Shown piece after piece: positions 1 through 10,900 of a stretch of DNA of 64,000 nucleotides (positions are counted from its first letter, which is position 1; each line of letters starts with the position of its first letter). The stretch is taken from positions 16,321,349 to 16,385,348 of the forward strand of contig CM038918.1 in NCBI GenBank assembly GCA_021904315.1, read 5' to 3'. The notes under the pieces were generated by a model that worked only from the letters and a program-made list of their open reading frames with translations, was not told the DNA's origin and ran no database searches. The translations under genes were made by a program, and so were the position numbers. The stretch comes from Sphagnum magellanicum. Lineage: Eukaryota > Streptophyta > Sphagnopsida > Sphagnales > Sphagnaceae.

Positions 1-808
1 GCCAAAACATACAAAATAAGCCTTTTAGTTGTAGGTAATTTGAGAATAATGTTTTTAGTTTTAAACTATTTGCCATTAAAATTTTATCCCCTATTTTTAT
101 ACTCATTTAATTTTGTAAATGATATATTTAAATAGGTAAATGACTACCTAACTAACTAATTAACTAATTAATTAGTAAGATTATTAATTAATTAAAAATA
201 AACTAATTATATATACCAATAATCATCAATATTTTTAAATTACATAATTATATAATTAATCATTGTTAAATATTATTAATTAGTTAGTTAATTACATTAT
301 ATTATATCTATAATGATCTATAAACTAATTTAATTAAATAATAATTGAATAATATTTAAATAATTATTGATTATTGATTATAAATATTATAAACTAAAAT
401 CTTAAACTCTAATAATATAACTAGAAACTATATTAGGCTAACTATTTTATTTTTATTATTCATATTATTATTTCACTTGTACGGTTGTTTATGAACTATT
501 ATAATAGATATATTTTTTTTTAATAAAAAAAAATTATACCTAATTAGCATATTTGTCCTTTGAAAATAATTTTTGCATTTATATAATAACCTACTAGATT
601 TCCATACTAACTATTACAATAATAATTATAAATATTAGAATTATTTTTAATTATTTTAAAAATAAAAAATTCAGTAATTGATTATAATCATTGACTTATT
701 AATAATTACTAACTACTTATTATTATTATTTTAAAATAAAATTTAAAATCTATATGTTAATTATATCATCAATTATTATAATTGAATAATATTTAATAAT
801 TGATTACT

Positions 809-842
<34 letters not shown>

Positions 843-1175
843 TAATTTGTAACTAACATAAAATTTTGATATATTAAAATATACACCTATTGTAACCATA
901 ATATTGAGGTCATTTAATGTGAATAATAATCCTTGAATACATATGTAATATGGTTGGTCATATACATTCAAAGTATACATTTGTAAATCCTTATGTATTC
1001 AACTATACCATTTATAATAGACAAAATAAACTTTTGTATATTCATAAAGTTGCAACTAAATTGGTTACATTTGCAATTGGCGGGACATAAGTTATTATTA
1101 TTTGATGAAAACCAAATTAAATGTTGTTCACATGGAAGGATGAAAACCAAAATAGTGATAACCTAATTGTAGTGT
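1..1175. other. Extremely AT-rich intergenic DNA
   Basis: No gene seen. The stretch is dominated by ATTAATTAATT-type words, with occasional ACCTAACTAACT tracts near 145-175. It has the same texture as 15.8-20.1 kb and 22.3-22.9 kb, so it may be the interior of the same AT-rich CACTA-like family described there. A possible CACTA-like end (TTGTAGTG) lies near 1166-1173. The only open frame, on the minus strand, has no family signature. Confidence 0.6.
811..841. repeat. (TAA)10 microsatellite
   Basis: About ten uninterrupted TAA triplets inside AT-rich DNA. Confidence 0.9.
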
Positions 1176-1314
1176 AATCGCAAATATGACCAACATAAAA
1201 AATAATTGCAAAAATGTCCAAAGGTAGTCATAAATGATTAATAATTGCAAATATAATGATTACATTTTGGCTAATTTTTATTAGTGATGGCCATAGCAAA
1301 AATATGATCTTTAC

Positions 1315-2010
1315 ATTAGATGGATGTAGATAATGTTTTTCCTCATGGAGATTTACAAGATGAAATGTACATGAAACATCCTAATTTGTTGTGCATGTTG
1401 AGGAAAACCTTGTATGGCTTGAAGCAAACACCTAAAGCTTGGCTGAACAAATTAAGTTAGTATCATGTCACAAATGGATTATAAATATCTAATATAAATT
1501 TTTCATTTTATGTAAAACAAAAAAACCATGGGATTGTAGTCATAATCATTTATGTTGATGACTTAATTGTCATGGAAAATAGTGATGTGGACATTTTTTA
1601 TTTGAATAAGCTTTTGAAATAAGTTTGAGATGGATTTGGGAAAATTGAGTTACTTCTTTGGCATTGAAGTGATCAAATCCCCAAAAATGATATGGGTAAT
1701 ACAAAAGAAACATGCCTTGAACTAATTGTCCAAATATGGGATGACAAGTTAAAAACCTATTTCAATTCCATTAGAGCAAAATGTGAAGTTGAATGTAAAT
1801 GGAAGTGGGCTTGTGGAGGACACTACTATGTATGAACGCATAATAGGGAGTTTGATTACAGGACCATCACAATGCCAAATTTGAGTTATGGGGTTGGAGT
1901 GATGAGTCAATTCATGCAAACACTAGGAAAGTCACATTTGATTGCAATGAGGCACATATTGAAATACATCAAACATATCATGTAATGTGAAATCTTTTAT
2001 GAGTATGGGA
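1315..2010 (+). pseudogene. Ty1/copia reverse transcriptase relic
   Basis: Conceptual translation across several frames gives landmarks of a copia polyprotein in the correct order. First comes a motif reading DVDNVFPHGDLQDEMYM (family form resembles DVKNAFLNGDLEEEVYM) near 1321-1375. Next is KTLYGLKQTPKAW near 1408-1445, then IYVDDLIV with the catalytic YVDD box at 1551-1562. Further on are DLGKLSYFFGIEVIKSPK, YERIIGSLI and HLIAMRHILKYIKH near 1937-1980, which corresponds to the connection into RNase H. Frameshifts and in-frame stops make it non-functional. Neither LTR was identified; no integrase or gag was seen upstream, so this is a truncated fragment. Family assignment is solid; the exact ends are not. 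Confidence 0.88.
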
Positions 2011-3575
2011 GCTAACTATAAATACATGGGTACACATGTGGTAGTATAAATAGAAGCTCATATTATTATGCAAAAAATGGATGAACCATTAAATATTATT
2101 AAACAATAAACTATAAAACAATTTAAAGTTACCAAATCATAGGTTGAAGGAAATTAATTTTACACTACAAAGAAAATGAAGAGTTGAATAGTACGTTCTT
2201 AGCCATGGATGTTCAATATTGAATGATAATAAAAAGGTATGAGAAGTTTAATATGCACTTAACATAATTAAATGAATGTATTATACATAAAATCAAACTT
2301 TTGGAAGAGAAAAATGCAACTTTAAGGATTAAAAGGACATTTTAGTACAAGAATTCAATGGTTGGAGGAATGTTACACAACCCAAAATAAGGAGTTGACA
2401 AAACATTCAAGCAATTTTGAGGAATAGGTTCAAAGACTAGCTTAATATAAAAGGGAATTGGTTTAACCATTAGTTAAATTATATGAGGTTAAAAACGCTT
2501 GGAAGAAGAAAAAAGTTACATGTACCATTAACATGTTGTAGATTTCCAACTCAAGCCCTTCAATTTTGTATGATTAGTTAGTAAATCATCAATCCATGGA
2601 AGTGAAAAACATAATGGAAGAAGTTCATGCAATAATGGAGGGGTGTTGTTATGAAGATTGTAGGGGTATGAGGATTTAGTTGGACAAACATTGTCAATGT
2701 ATACAAGTATTAGAAGGGCAAGGTGAAAAATCTAATGATTATGTACTATAGATTATTGCAATTACAAAAAAAATTGAAAGAAATGTTCAATCTCCATATC
2801 ATACCTAATTGTGCCATAACCCGCAAGGTTAGTCTCATTTTATTCTTTTTCATTGTATTTTAATATGTTAAAATTGATCTATTTTAATTTGTTTTAATTT
2901 TTTAACATTCTAATATGATCTTATTTGAAATATTCAACTTTTTAATATGAGATATTCAATTTTCTAACACCTGATTTTTTTATTAGGTTGATGGGTGTTT
3001 GATGGTCACAAATCCTTCTGTTCTGCCCTATAAACAAGTTTGCTCCAAATGCAAACTCAATGATATTTACCGATAACCTTCTAACAGGTGGTATTTATTC
3101 AATTTGTGTAAAGTTGTTAGAACATGCAGTTTTGATATTCACATCAATACCACAATTGAGGTTGTTCATGGTCCACCATGCATTTCCCATGTCAAAACTC
3201 CTTGGTTATTTCCCTTTTCAAATTCCAAGAAAAATATTTTATAGCAAAGTATTCCAGTGAAAGAGTGTGTATGATCGAACTCCTCAACAATTTGAAAGTT
3301 TTTGGTGCTTTCCACTTGAATCCAATTGGGGAGTTTGTTATATACAATGAGAAATTCCAACCTCAAGAAGTTGTTGTGGAGGTTGTTAGAAAAGTTGGAG
3401 ATTCTTCTTGTGCTTGAATTTTTTGGGGATTTTGCTTCCATCGAGATAGTTTGTATTTTGTATGTAGATAGGTCTTTACTACATATTGTAAGACCACACC
3501 TTTAAAGTTTGAATACGATCATATTTTTTCCTTATTGCTGATTTTCTAGTTCATTTCTGACTTTTACCAAAAAAA
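2011..3575. other. Unassigned degenerate region
   Basis: Base composition is less extreme than in the flanks, and short open frames overlap on both strands (+ 3178-3417; - 3166-3441). A patch near 2600-2830 on the + strand reads as broken protein-like sequence (for example MEEVHAIMEGCCYEDCRGM). I could not link any of it to a family. It may be the continuation of the copia element or of another transposon. Confidence 0.35.
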
Positions 3576-3607
3576 TTGACCAAAACATCCACATTTTCAA
3601 TACCTAT

Positions 3608-3768
3608 CACTATACCAACATATCAACGTCAACATACCACATACCACATATCAACATATCACATACCCACATATCAATATATCACATACCCACATATCAC
3701 ATACCACATACCAACATATCACATTCCACATTCCACATACCACATACCAACATACCACCATATACTTC
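3608..3768. repeat. Short-unit tandem array (ACATAYCA type)
   Basis: About 160 bp of imperfect repeats built from CACATACCA, ACATATCA and CATTCCA words. The open frame across it (3576-3914) is a by-product of the repeat, giving a Thr/Tyr/His/Pro/Ile-only peptide, and is not treated as a gene. Confidence 0.85.
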
Positions 3769-4269
3769 ATTCCATATTATTTTTATTGTTTATGCGTTTT
3801 TTTAATTTTTTATTGCCCCAATTTTTGTGTTTGCCAATATTCCATTATCTTGCCCAAAAATTATACCATCTTAAAATTCAAAAATATTTTGTGAAATTGA
3901 CATCTCCAAATTAATGACATTTTGGTGAATAGTGCATTTGGTAAGGTATCAACTAGTTGGTAGTGGGCCATTGCCCCCTTTTCTCTTTATTATTATTATT
4001 TTTTCTCAAGGATTATTTAGCTAACATTGTGGACTAGGCTTCTCTTTTCTTTTTTCCTTTTACCCCTCAACATCTTCCCTTTTCTTTTTCTTAGTTTTGC
4101 TTCACACATTAGTCAATCAACATTTAAGTAGCTTTCTAACCACTAATTTAAAACTTTATTTTGGGTTTGTCATTGTATTATTTTGTTGAAAAACATTAAG
4201 CTTTTCCCATTAGTCAAGTTACATAAACACAAGAATATTCTAATTTTCCTTTATTTTTTATTGACCTCA
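3769..4269. other. Spacer left of the Helentron-like element
   Basis: T-rich DNA with no gene signature. The left end of the element that follows should lie here or slightly upstream, but no terminal inverted repeat or hairpin could be fixed by eye. Confidence 0.4.
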
Positions 4270-4830
4270 TAATGAACATAGATCTTGTGCTTCATGGTCA
4301 CCATCTTCAACAAATTCAAAAGTATCCTTTTGTACATGGTGATTGTTTGTTTGATTATTTAACATTTTTACTTCATTATTCCCAAACTTCACTTCAATTC
4401 TGAACTCAATGCATGACCCATTTTGCCCAATCCCTTCAACAACCCATTAACCCCCAAATTCAAGAATTGATTGATATTCATTTCAATGTTTTTTTGTTGT
4501 ATGAAGATCATGGTATAAATTTTTTACAAACCTATATTCAAAAAATGAGCATAAGTGCCAATTTAAGAGGTTTATGGTGTGATAATCGTGCCATATTTTG
4601 TTTGGCAAATTATTTACATAGGCCCATCCATGTCTTCGAAACAAAATTGTGTGATATGCTTTCGAGCAGGTGATGATTTCATAAGCAATATCACATTACA
4701 ATGACTTTATCATGATGACATGGTAAATGCTAGAAATGGGCATTATGAACCAATCACTTTTTACAATGCCTCATGGGAAGTAGACCAAAACATGTTATCA
4801 CAAACAAAACATACCAACCAACAACAATGT
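4270..4830 (+). pseudogene. OTU-like cysteine protease domain of Helentron
   Basis: The nucleophile box reads VHGDCLFDYLTFLLHY, with the candidate catalytic Cys codon at 4344-4346. This corresponds to the OTU family form DGNCLF. About 85 codons of open frame follow (4413-4673), including ISANLRGLWCDNRAIFCLAN and RPIHVFE, which match the central OTU strand and helix. After a frameshift the distal box reads ARNGHYEPITFYNASW, with the expected catalytic His at 4741-4743 in the GHYEPI context. OTU domains remove ubiquitin from proteins in cellular homologues; their role within Helentrons is unresolved. The frame is broken near 4673 and upstream of the Cys box, so no intact protein can be made. 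Confidence 0.75.
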
Positions 4831-6190
4831 TCGTTAAACAATGAGCTAAAAAAAATCTCTATCTTTGTATGGAATTGATGATAATATGCACCCACAAAAA
4901 CAAATTTTTTGAAGTATCACATGAAAATGTGATTGAAAAACCTAAACATTTCCATTGAAAACCCATGCACAATGAACAATTAGAAAATTTAATGATTACA
5001 TTTCCATCTTCCACTTTAAAAGATATAGCAAACAAATTTCTTATCAAAAATTCCACCTTAGAATTAATATTCATTCAAGTATATTCTCATTTACATCACC
5101 TTCATAAATAAAAATGTAAGTCTTGTAAAAAATATTAACTCTTGTTTAAACAACATAGAAACATCAACAAGTACAAATGTTGCCCTTAATGACATTCCAC
5201 AAACACATTCTCTTGAACAACATTCACATGAAAATCCACAATTTGACATCTTAACATGTAATAACCTTGTGGAACCATCGCACATTGAACAACAATCTTC
5301 AACTATTAATGTTTGTAATACATTGACTTCAAATATAATACATGAAAATATTTTGACAACATTGAAAAATCTTTCACCTCATCATGATAAATATTTTCAA
5401 CAATTATTGGATACACCCATTCATCCATGCGTGTGTTGTCATCAATTGTGTTTTTAAAACAAACAAGAAAAATATTAAAATCCACAATTCAAAAATATTC
5501 TTTACATGTTCCACTTCAAGAAAAAAATCCATTATTGTGTAAAAGTTTGTTTTTTCTTTTTTTAATAAAAATAAAACACCAAAGCTTTTAGTTCTTACAA
5601 ATATTATATTGAACAATGACATAGATTTTATAAAAAAAACTAAATGAGTTAGAAGAACGATTAGTATCACCTTGTTTAACATTTGCTCAAATTTGGCAAC
5701 TCCAAGATTATGGACAATATAACATAAAAGGAAGTATTATAAATGTTCCATCCAATATCAATTCTACCCAATCAATATTACCTCATCTTCCTCATGATGA
5801 AACAATAATTGGTCTATCATTAAAAAGATGAATGGAATATAAATCACCGTATTTAATAGGTAATGTCTGTTTGAACCTCATTATGTTGGCATAACATGAT
5901 CTTTTCAACACACCATTATATGAAAATTTTGGAATAACAATCCATCCATGTTGGATTTATATATTCACATTATTAATGTAAACCAATATTAATGTTTCTT
6001 GTGACATAGATGATGATGAATCATCTGACCATAATAATGAAGATAGATTTGAAGAAGAACAAGAAGGCATATTGATAGATATAATGGTGCAAAACATATT
6101 ATCTTCTTAACAAATATATGATTATTTTGAAAATGTTGTAACTGTGGCATCATGTCAAAATTTCAAACCATTGGGCCTTTTTTAAGATCC
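4831..6190 (+). other. OTU-Rep linker of the Helentron-like element
   Basis: Asn/Thr/Ser/His-rich, heavily interrupted coding-like sequence (for example short frames at 5269-5457) continues from the OTU domain to the Helitron-like N region. No recognised domain. It is assigned to the element only by position and similar base usage. Confidence 0.45.
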
Positions 6191-7454
6191 CCATTGTGAA
6201 GAATTGAACTTTCCTATGTTGTTTTTTGGACAACCTCGTAACAACCAAGGAATAAAAATGTCTTATCAAATGATTGTTCAATGGGAATTGTTACATAAAA
6301 ATCATAATTTTGCCACACACATACCAAATTTGTTTTTTTAAGCTATTAAAGTATTGATTCATTCCATTATTTCATCATCTTGGGTGCACATGTGTAAAAG
6401 GAAACTCCTTAGACATCAACGTCAAGCACATGATGTCATAAATAAACTAAAATTTGATGTTATTTTACATTCTAATTTAGGATATATGAATCTTTTAAGA
6501 CTACGTACTTCACCTTATTATTTAAATCAATTAAGAAAAGATGTATTTATAATGATTTGACAATTAGGTCCCCCAACATTTTTGTTACATTTACTAGTGC
6601 TAAAAGTAAATGGCTTCCTTTATTAAAATGTTTATATGATTTAAATAGTAAAAAATTAGGACTTAACATTCCTTTTGACAAATTAGAACCCAAACATGTA
6701 GTAGATCTTATACAATGTGTTCCTATTACATGTGCACAATATTATAGTCATCATATGAGATCTTTTCATACATTGTGTATGAAAGATAATTCCATTTTGG
6801 GGCATTTATTATATTTTTCCTTGATATAAAATTTCAAAGTCGTGGAAGTCAACATGACCATGGACTTTTATGGATTGCAAATGCAACAATTTATGGTTTG
6901 GATTCAAACAATGCAATTGAAAACTTTGTAGACAAATATATATATCATGTGATAACAATAAACTAGCACCCAATCTTCATGAAGCTCAAACACATCATCA
7001 CAAAAAGACTTATAGGAAGAAAAATAAGCCATTTGTCAACTTCATTTTCCATGGCTTGCTATGGAAAAAACACAATTTCTTGAACCATTCCCAAAGGAAT
7101 CTTTAACCCTTTCAAAAAAGGTTCATTTAGGTGAAATTAACAAAAAAATTTACAAGGAACTTAATAAAATTGATTTACAAACAACATCTATGTCAATTAT
7201 AACATTATTAAAATTGTTTTCTATAGAAAAATACATACATCAATGCATTATGAGTAAAATTTAAAACACCAACAATTTTTTTACAAAGATTATGTAAAGA
7301 CATATGAACAAATCCCTTTGATATTCATGTTAGAAATCTTTGGCAACCAAACACAAATCTTCAATTCATACTTGACCCTTATGTTGCAGCTAATTATTGC
7401 ACATCTTATCTAACAAAAATAGATAGGAATTGGGAGAATTTGGATTCTTTCAGT
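6190..7454 (+). pseudogene. Helitron Rep endonuclease, 5' part (before NUMT)
   Basis: The Helitron-like N region starts with LNFPMLFFGQPRNNQGIKMS near 6205-6265. It continues through HSIISSSWVHMCKRKLLRHQ, TSPYYLNQLRKDVF and FVTFTSAKSKWLPLLK in two adjoining frames (6354-6560 and 6557-6829). PITCAQYYSHHMRSFHTL follows near 6723-6775. The HUH metal-binding box reads SRGSQHDHGLLW, with His codons at 6853-6855 and 6859-6861. The catalytic two-tyrosine box reads NYCTSYLTK, with Tyr codons at 7395-7397 and 7407-7409, just before the mitochondrial insertion. In active elements this protein nicks one strand and starts rolling-circle transposition. At least three frameshifts or stops break it (near 6339, 6558 and 6828). 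Confidence 0.85.
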
Positions 7455-7942
7455 GCAAAACAAACCGTACCCCAAACTGAAACAGGTGAACATACTAAGG
7501 CGCTTGAGAGAACTATGTTCAAGGAACTCGGCAAAATGACCTCGTAACCTCGGGAGAAGGGGTGCTTTCCCATCTCAAGATTAGGAAAGCGCCACATACT
7601 AGGGGGTAGCGATTGTTTATTAAAAACACATGACTTTGCTAAGTGGTAACATGATGTATAGAATTTGACACCTGCCCGGTGCTAGAAGGTGAAAAGGATA
7701 AGTGTTCTAAGCTTCAAATAAAAGCCCCGGTAAATGGTAGCAGTAACTCTAACTGTCCTAAGGTAGCGAAATTCCTTGTCGCATAAGTAGTGACCTGCAC
7801 GAATGGTGTAACGATTGCCCTGCTGTCTCCAACATAGACTTAATGAAATTGAATTCTCCGTGAAGATGCGGAATACCAATGGCTAGATGGTAAGACCCCG
7901 TGCACTTGTGACAACCTTGATTGAATGTGTAGGATAGGTGGA
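7455..7942 (+). pseudogene. NUMT: mitochondrial 26S (LSU) rRNA gene fragment
   Basis: About 490 bp read as plant mitochondrial large-subunit rRNA, sense strand. Diagnostic runs include ACTGTCCTAAGGTAGCGAAA with CTTGTCGCATAAGTAG (about 7755-7788), GACACCTGCCCGGTGCTAGA and GAATTCTCCGTGAAGATGCG. The segment covers roughly domain IV and the start of domain V. Mitochondrial rather than plastid origin is supported by GGCGCTTGAGAGAACTATG, AATGACCTCGTAACCTCGGG and the CTAAGTGGTAACATGATGT run, where plastid 23S differs. Compared with the remembered consensus, most changes look like C-to-T or G-to-A at CpG or CpNpG sites (for example AGTGACC for AGCGACC), as expected after nuclear methylation. There is a deletion just after GACCCCGTGCAC. 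It interrupts the Helentron Rep frame and is not a functional rRNA gene. Confidence 0.93.
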
Positions 7943-8470
7943 AAAAATATAATTATTAGTTGTAATGAAAATAAAATTGAAACACATATTCGCATTTGAA
8001 AAATGGGAAATGTTTTTCTTAATGTTCATCAAATGTCAACACAAGTAACTACATACATTGTGTTGTCTATACCATTGTACCATGCATCTAGAACATTTAA
8101 ATTCATTAATACATCCCCATTACAAGAACGTGCATTTGTATTAAAAAATGTTGCATCGTTCAAAACATTTCCTTTGGATTCTATAGATATTACATGTCCA
8201 TCAATCATTGATAAATACATCAAAAGACCTAACTATTTATTTAACATTTCTCTCATTGAATTTGTTGCAAATTATGACATTGTAAATCTTAGGGAAAAAA
8301 AGAAAAAATCTCATATAATTTGTTGTGTGCATTATAATGAACATCAAGACCCAAAAATTATTATAAAGAACAATTATTATTATTAAATCTTTTCCTTGAT
8401 AATGAACATACTCTCAAAGGTGACCATTCCACATGGAATGTAGCATATAGCATGCATGAAATACAAATCA
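7943..8470 (+). pseudogene. Helitron Rep, 3' part (after NUMT)
   Basis: The Rep region resumes after the insertion. The open frame 8003-8386 includes MGNVFLNVHQMSTQVTTYIV, LSIPLYHASRTFKFINTSPL, QERAFVLKNVASF and IIDKYIKRPNYLF. This is the conserved block linking the Helitron Rep domain to the helicase. The frame is lost near 8386, and a short AT/AC microsatellite lies at about 8475-8500. It would continue the same protein as 6190-7454 if the mitochondrial insert and frameshifts were absent. Confidence 0.82.
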
Positions 8471-8559
8471 ATTTATATATATATATACACACACAACAAA
8501 TTGAAAAAACATAAAATCACAAGCTCTTGAGTTAGTAACAAAAAATGACACTAACATAT

Positions 8560-10110
8560 GGATCGATAAATTTTCTAATGTAGATATTGGGTTTTTTTCA
8601 CAAAATATTACTAACTATATTGGAGTGGAACCATATAACATTTGTAATGAATATATTGTTAACCCATGTATAGGTGTCTCCATTATTCTTGATTCCACCA
8701 ATATTGATGTTCAAGACCAAATCATGCCTACCCATGAATTCCATTCATTACTTCAAAAAATGAATAATGAACAACATTTATATTTGATGATGTCATGGAC
8801 AAAAAAAAACAAAATCCTAATGAACCAATTCATTTATTCATTACTGGAGGTGCTGGTAAAACTTTCACATTATGTTTTTAATTCAAGCTTTGATACGTTT
8901 TTATAATAGACATCCTCATTCAAACCCTTTAAAAAAGAAAACTTTGCTCATGGCATATACTAGAAAAGTAGCATTTAACATTGATGGGACTATAATTCAT
9001 TAAAGTTTTTCTACACAATTTAATTGTAAAGATTTACCATCATTAAGTTCAAAATGATTAAAAACTTTAATTAAGAAATATGACCAATTATAATCAATAG
9101 TACTAGATGAAATTTCATTAATAGGGAAAGAATATTAAAATTTATTGATCTTTGATTATGATCAATTAAACGTATTCACACCAATTTTTTTGGAAATCTT
9201 GATGTAATTATCATTGGGGATTTTTTATCAAGTTTAACCAATTTGTGATGCATGAGTTTTCAAAATTAATGCAAACAACATTGATAGTTTAATTTCAAAT
9301 TTTTAGATGAAAAGAAATTAAATGTTATGAACTAAAACAAGTCATGCGCCAAAATGATGAACAATTCATTTACATCTTAAACCAATTTTGAACTACTACA
9401 CAATTGCAATCAAATGTGGATACCATAAATAATCAATGTTTTCATGCACCCACCAAATGATCCAAAATTTTCATATTTATATTACACAAATGAAGCAAAA
9501 AAAAAAACATAATGAATCAACTTTCCTTTGAAATGAAAGGGATGTATTCATATTGCATGCACAAGATAGACAAGTCTTCAATCATTTCAATTACAAAATG
9601 ATGCAAACTTCATAACATGACTACATTCAACGGTTCAAGTATAGAAAAATATGTTGGTTGAACTTTGTGCTAGAAATTATGCAACACATGATGGTCTTGT
9701 AAATGGTGCAGATGGAATGTTCTAAGGATCAACTAAAGTATTCAGTTCACAAGAAGTCATATGGATATTATTTAATAATCCCAAATGTGGTAAACTCACA
9801 GAATAAAGAATGCACATTTGTATGAAAGTGAAATACATCCTACATGGACACCAATAGAACCCATATCCAACGACATTCAAATTGGTTCAAATTCTTCTCA
9901 CATTATAATAAGAACACAAATTCCCATTCAATTGGCTATAACATGCACTATACATCGAACACAAGGATTAACACTCGATTATTTAACATTTGATCCTACT
10001 AATGTTTATAAACATGGTTTGACATATATAACACTTTTGTGTGATAAGAAAAAAGAAAACTTTTACCTTTTACAACTTTGTAAATGATTTTTTTTCAAAT
10101 TGATCCAAGT
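8560..10110 (+). pseudogene. PIF1-family helicase domain of Helentron
   Basis: The N-terminal part includes NIDVQDQIMPTHEFHSLLQK (8625-8906 frame). Walker A reads ITGGAGKTFTL at about 8840-8872. The expected form GGAGTGKT is two residues longer, so the ATP-binding loop has lost two codons. MAYTRKVAFNIDGTIIH follows, then Walker B LDEISLIGKE (Asp-Glu codons 9106-9111), FGNLDVIIIGDF, and the C-terminal motif CTIHRTQGLTLDYLTFDPTN (about 9944-10003), ending GLTYITL. The intact enzyme would be a 5'-3' DNA helicase for strand displacement during rolling-circle transposition. Many stops and frameshifts, plus the Walker A deletion, rule out activity. Confidence 0.87.
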
Positions 10111-10189
10111 GTTGCCATGGAGATGCACCAATTGCAAACCATCACATGATGGGATGTACTTGTCCCCAAATAACATACATTTCATGATT

Positions 10190-10860
10190 CACATGTACTA
10201 ATTTATTCTCTCAATATTAGATCATTGCTTTTACATAAAAATGATGTTTTTTTTGCATTACAATATCAAAAAACTCACATATTGTGCCTCAATGAAACAC
10301 ATTTCAACACATTAACGTATAATAATACATCTTTGAACATTGATATAAGAACACATTCAATGATTAATGTAAATGGTCGAAATGGTTCAATGATTATTTA
10401 TGACAATTTCATAACCTTATCATCACATGAAACTTTTACATATTTAAGGGTTGAGTATATTGCAGCAACATTCAATGCAAATACAAAAAAAGCTATTCGT
10501 ATAATAACAATATACAAACCTTCAACATTATCCTTGTCAATGTTCAAAATTCACCTTTAAAAGTTTTTGGATATAATGCCAATTTCTTGTCCCATGATAA
10601 TAATTGGTTGTTTCAATATTAACATGTTGGATCAAAACTCAACACAACTAAATGAACTCCAAAGTTTTATGGACCAATATTCAATGGAACTTCAATTTAA
10701 AGAAATTACAACATTTTATGGATCCCATATTGATCACATATGGACAAATGCACCCACTCAACAATGCATGTCATGAGTTGTTGACCATAAACCAATATTT
10801 TTACATTCAAACTCCCAAATTATGTCCCACAATACCATCACATAGGTAAAAAAAAAATGT
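10190..10860 (+). pseudogene. Endonuclease/exonuclease/phosphatase (EEP) domain
   Basis: The frame 10225-10560 gives NIRSLLLHKNDVFFALQYQ, then THILCLNETHF with the metal-binding Glu (NETHF), and continues to a second frame (10567-10776). That frame holds IIIGCFNINM, where DFN would be expected, and GSHIDHIWTNA near the active-site end. A shifted frame after 10776 gives VVDHKPIF, the terminal His motif. This order (E, DFN-like, DHI, DHKP) matches APE-like nucleases of LINEs and of Helentrons. No reverse transcriptase follows on this strand, and the domain directly follows the PIF1 helicase, which favours a Helentron C-terminal nuclease. Broken by a stop at about 10560 and a frameshift at about 10776. 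Confidence 0.8.
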
Positions 10861-10900
10861 TCTCTAAAAGATATTGACAATAATAATAAGGCAAAAATAA

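Larger units (their letters stand above)
4270..10900 (+). mobile_element. Decayed Helentron-type Helitron (OTU-Rep-PIF1-EEP)
   Basis: Four domains lie on the same strand in a consistent order: OTU-like cysteine protease (about 4270-4830), Helitron-like N region plus HUH Rep (about 6190-8470), PIF1-family helicase (about 8560-10110), and endonuclease/exonuclease/phosphatase (about 10190-10860). This set is known from Helentrons (Helitron2/HLE2-type elements). The canonical Helitrons of flowering plants encode Rep-helicase with RPA-like proteins and lack both OTU and endonuclease. Every domain carries stops or frameshifts, so the element is dead. A mitochondrial rRNA gene fragment is inserted at 7455-7942. 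Ends are approximate because terminal sequences were not identified; an additional spacer of unclear content runs between about 4830 and 6190. Confidence 0.82.

Noticed and set aside
3576-3914. 112-codon open frame as a gene
   Set aside because: It is a translation of the ACATACCA tandem array and following T-rich DNA, limited to a handful of residue types in its first half.
7455-7942. Functional rRNA gene, or nuclear 25S/plastid 23S rRNA
   Set aside because: Only a fragment of domain IV-V, interrupted by a deletion and many transitions, and flanked by transposon sequence. The signature runs match plant mitochondrial 26S, not plastid 23S or cytosolic 25S.
10190-10860. APE domain as the start of a LINE
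   Set aside because: No reverse transcriptase follows on the + strand, and the domain directly continues from the PIF1 helicase, so a Helentron nuclease is the simpler reading.
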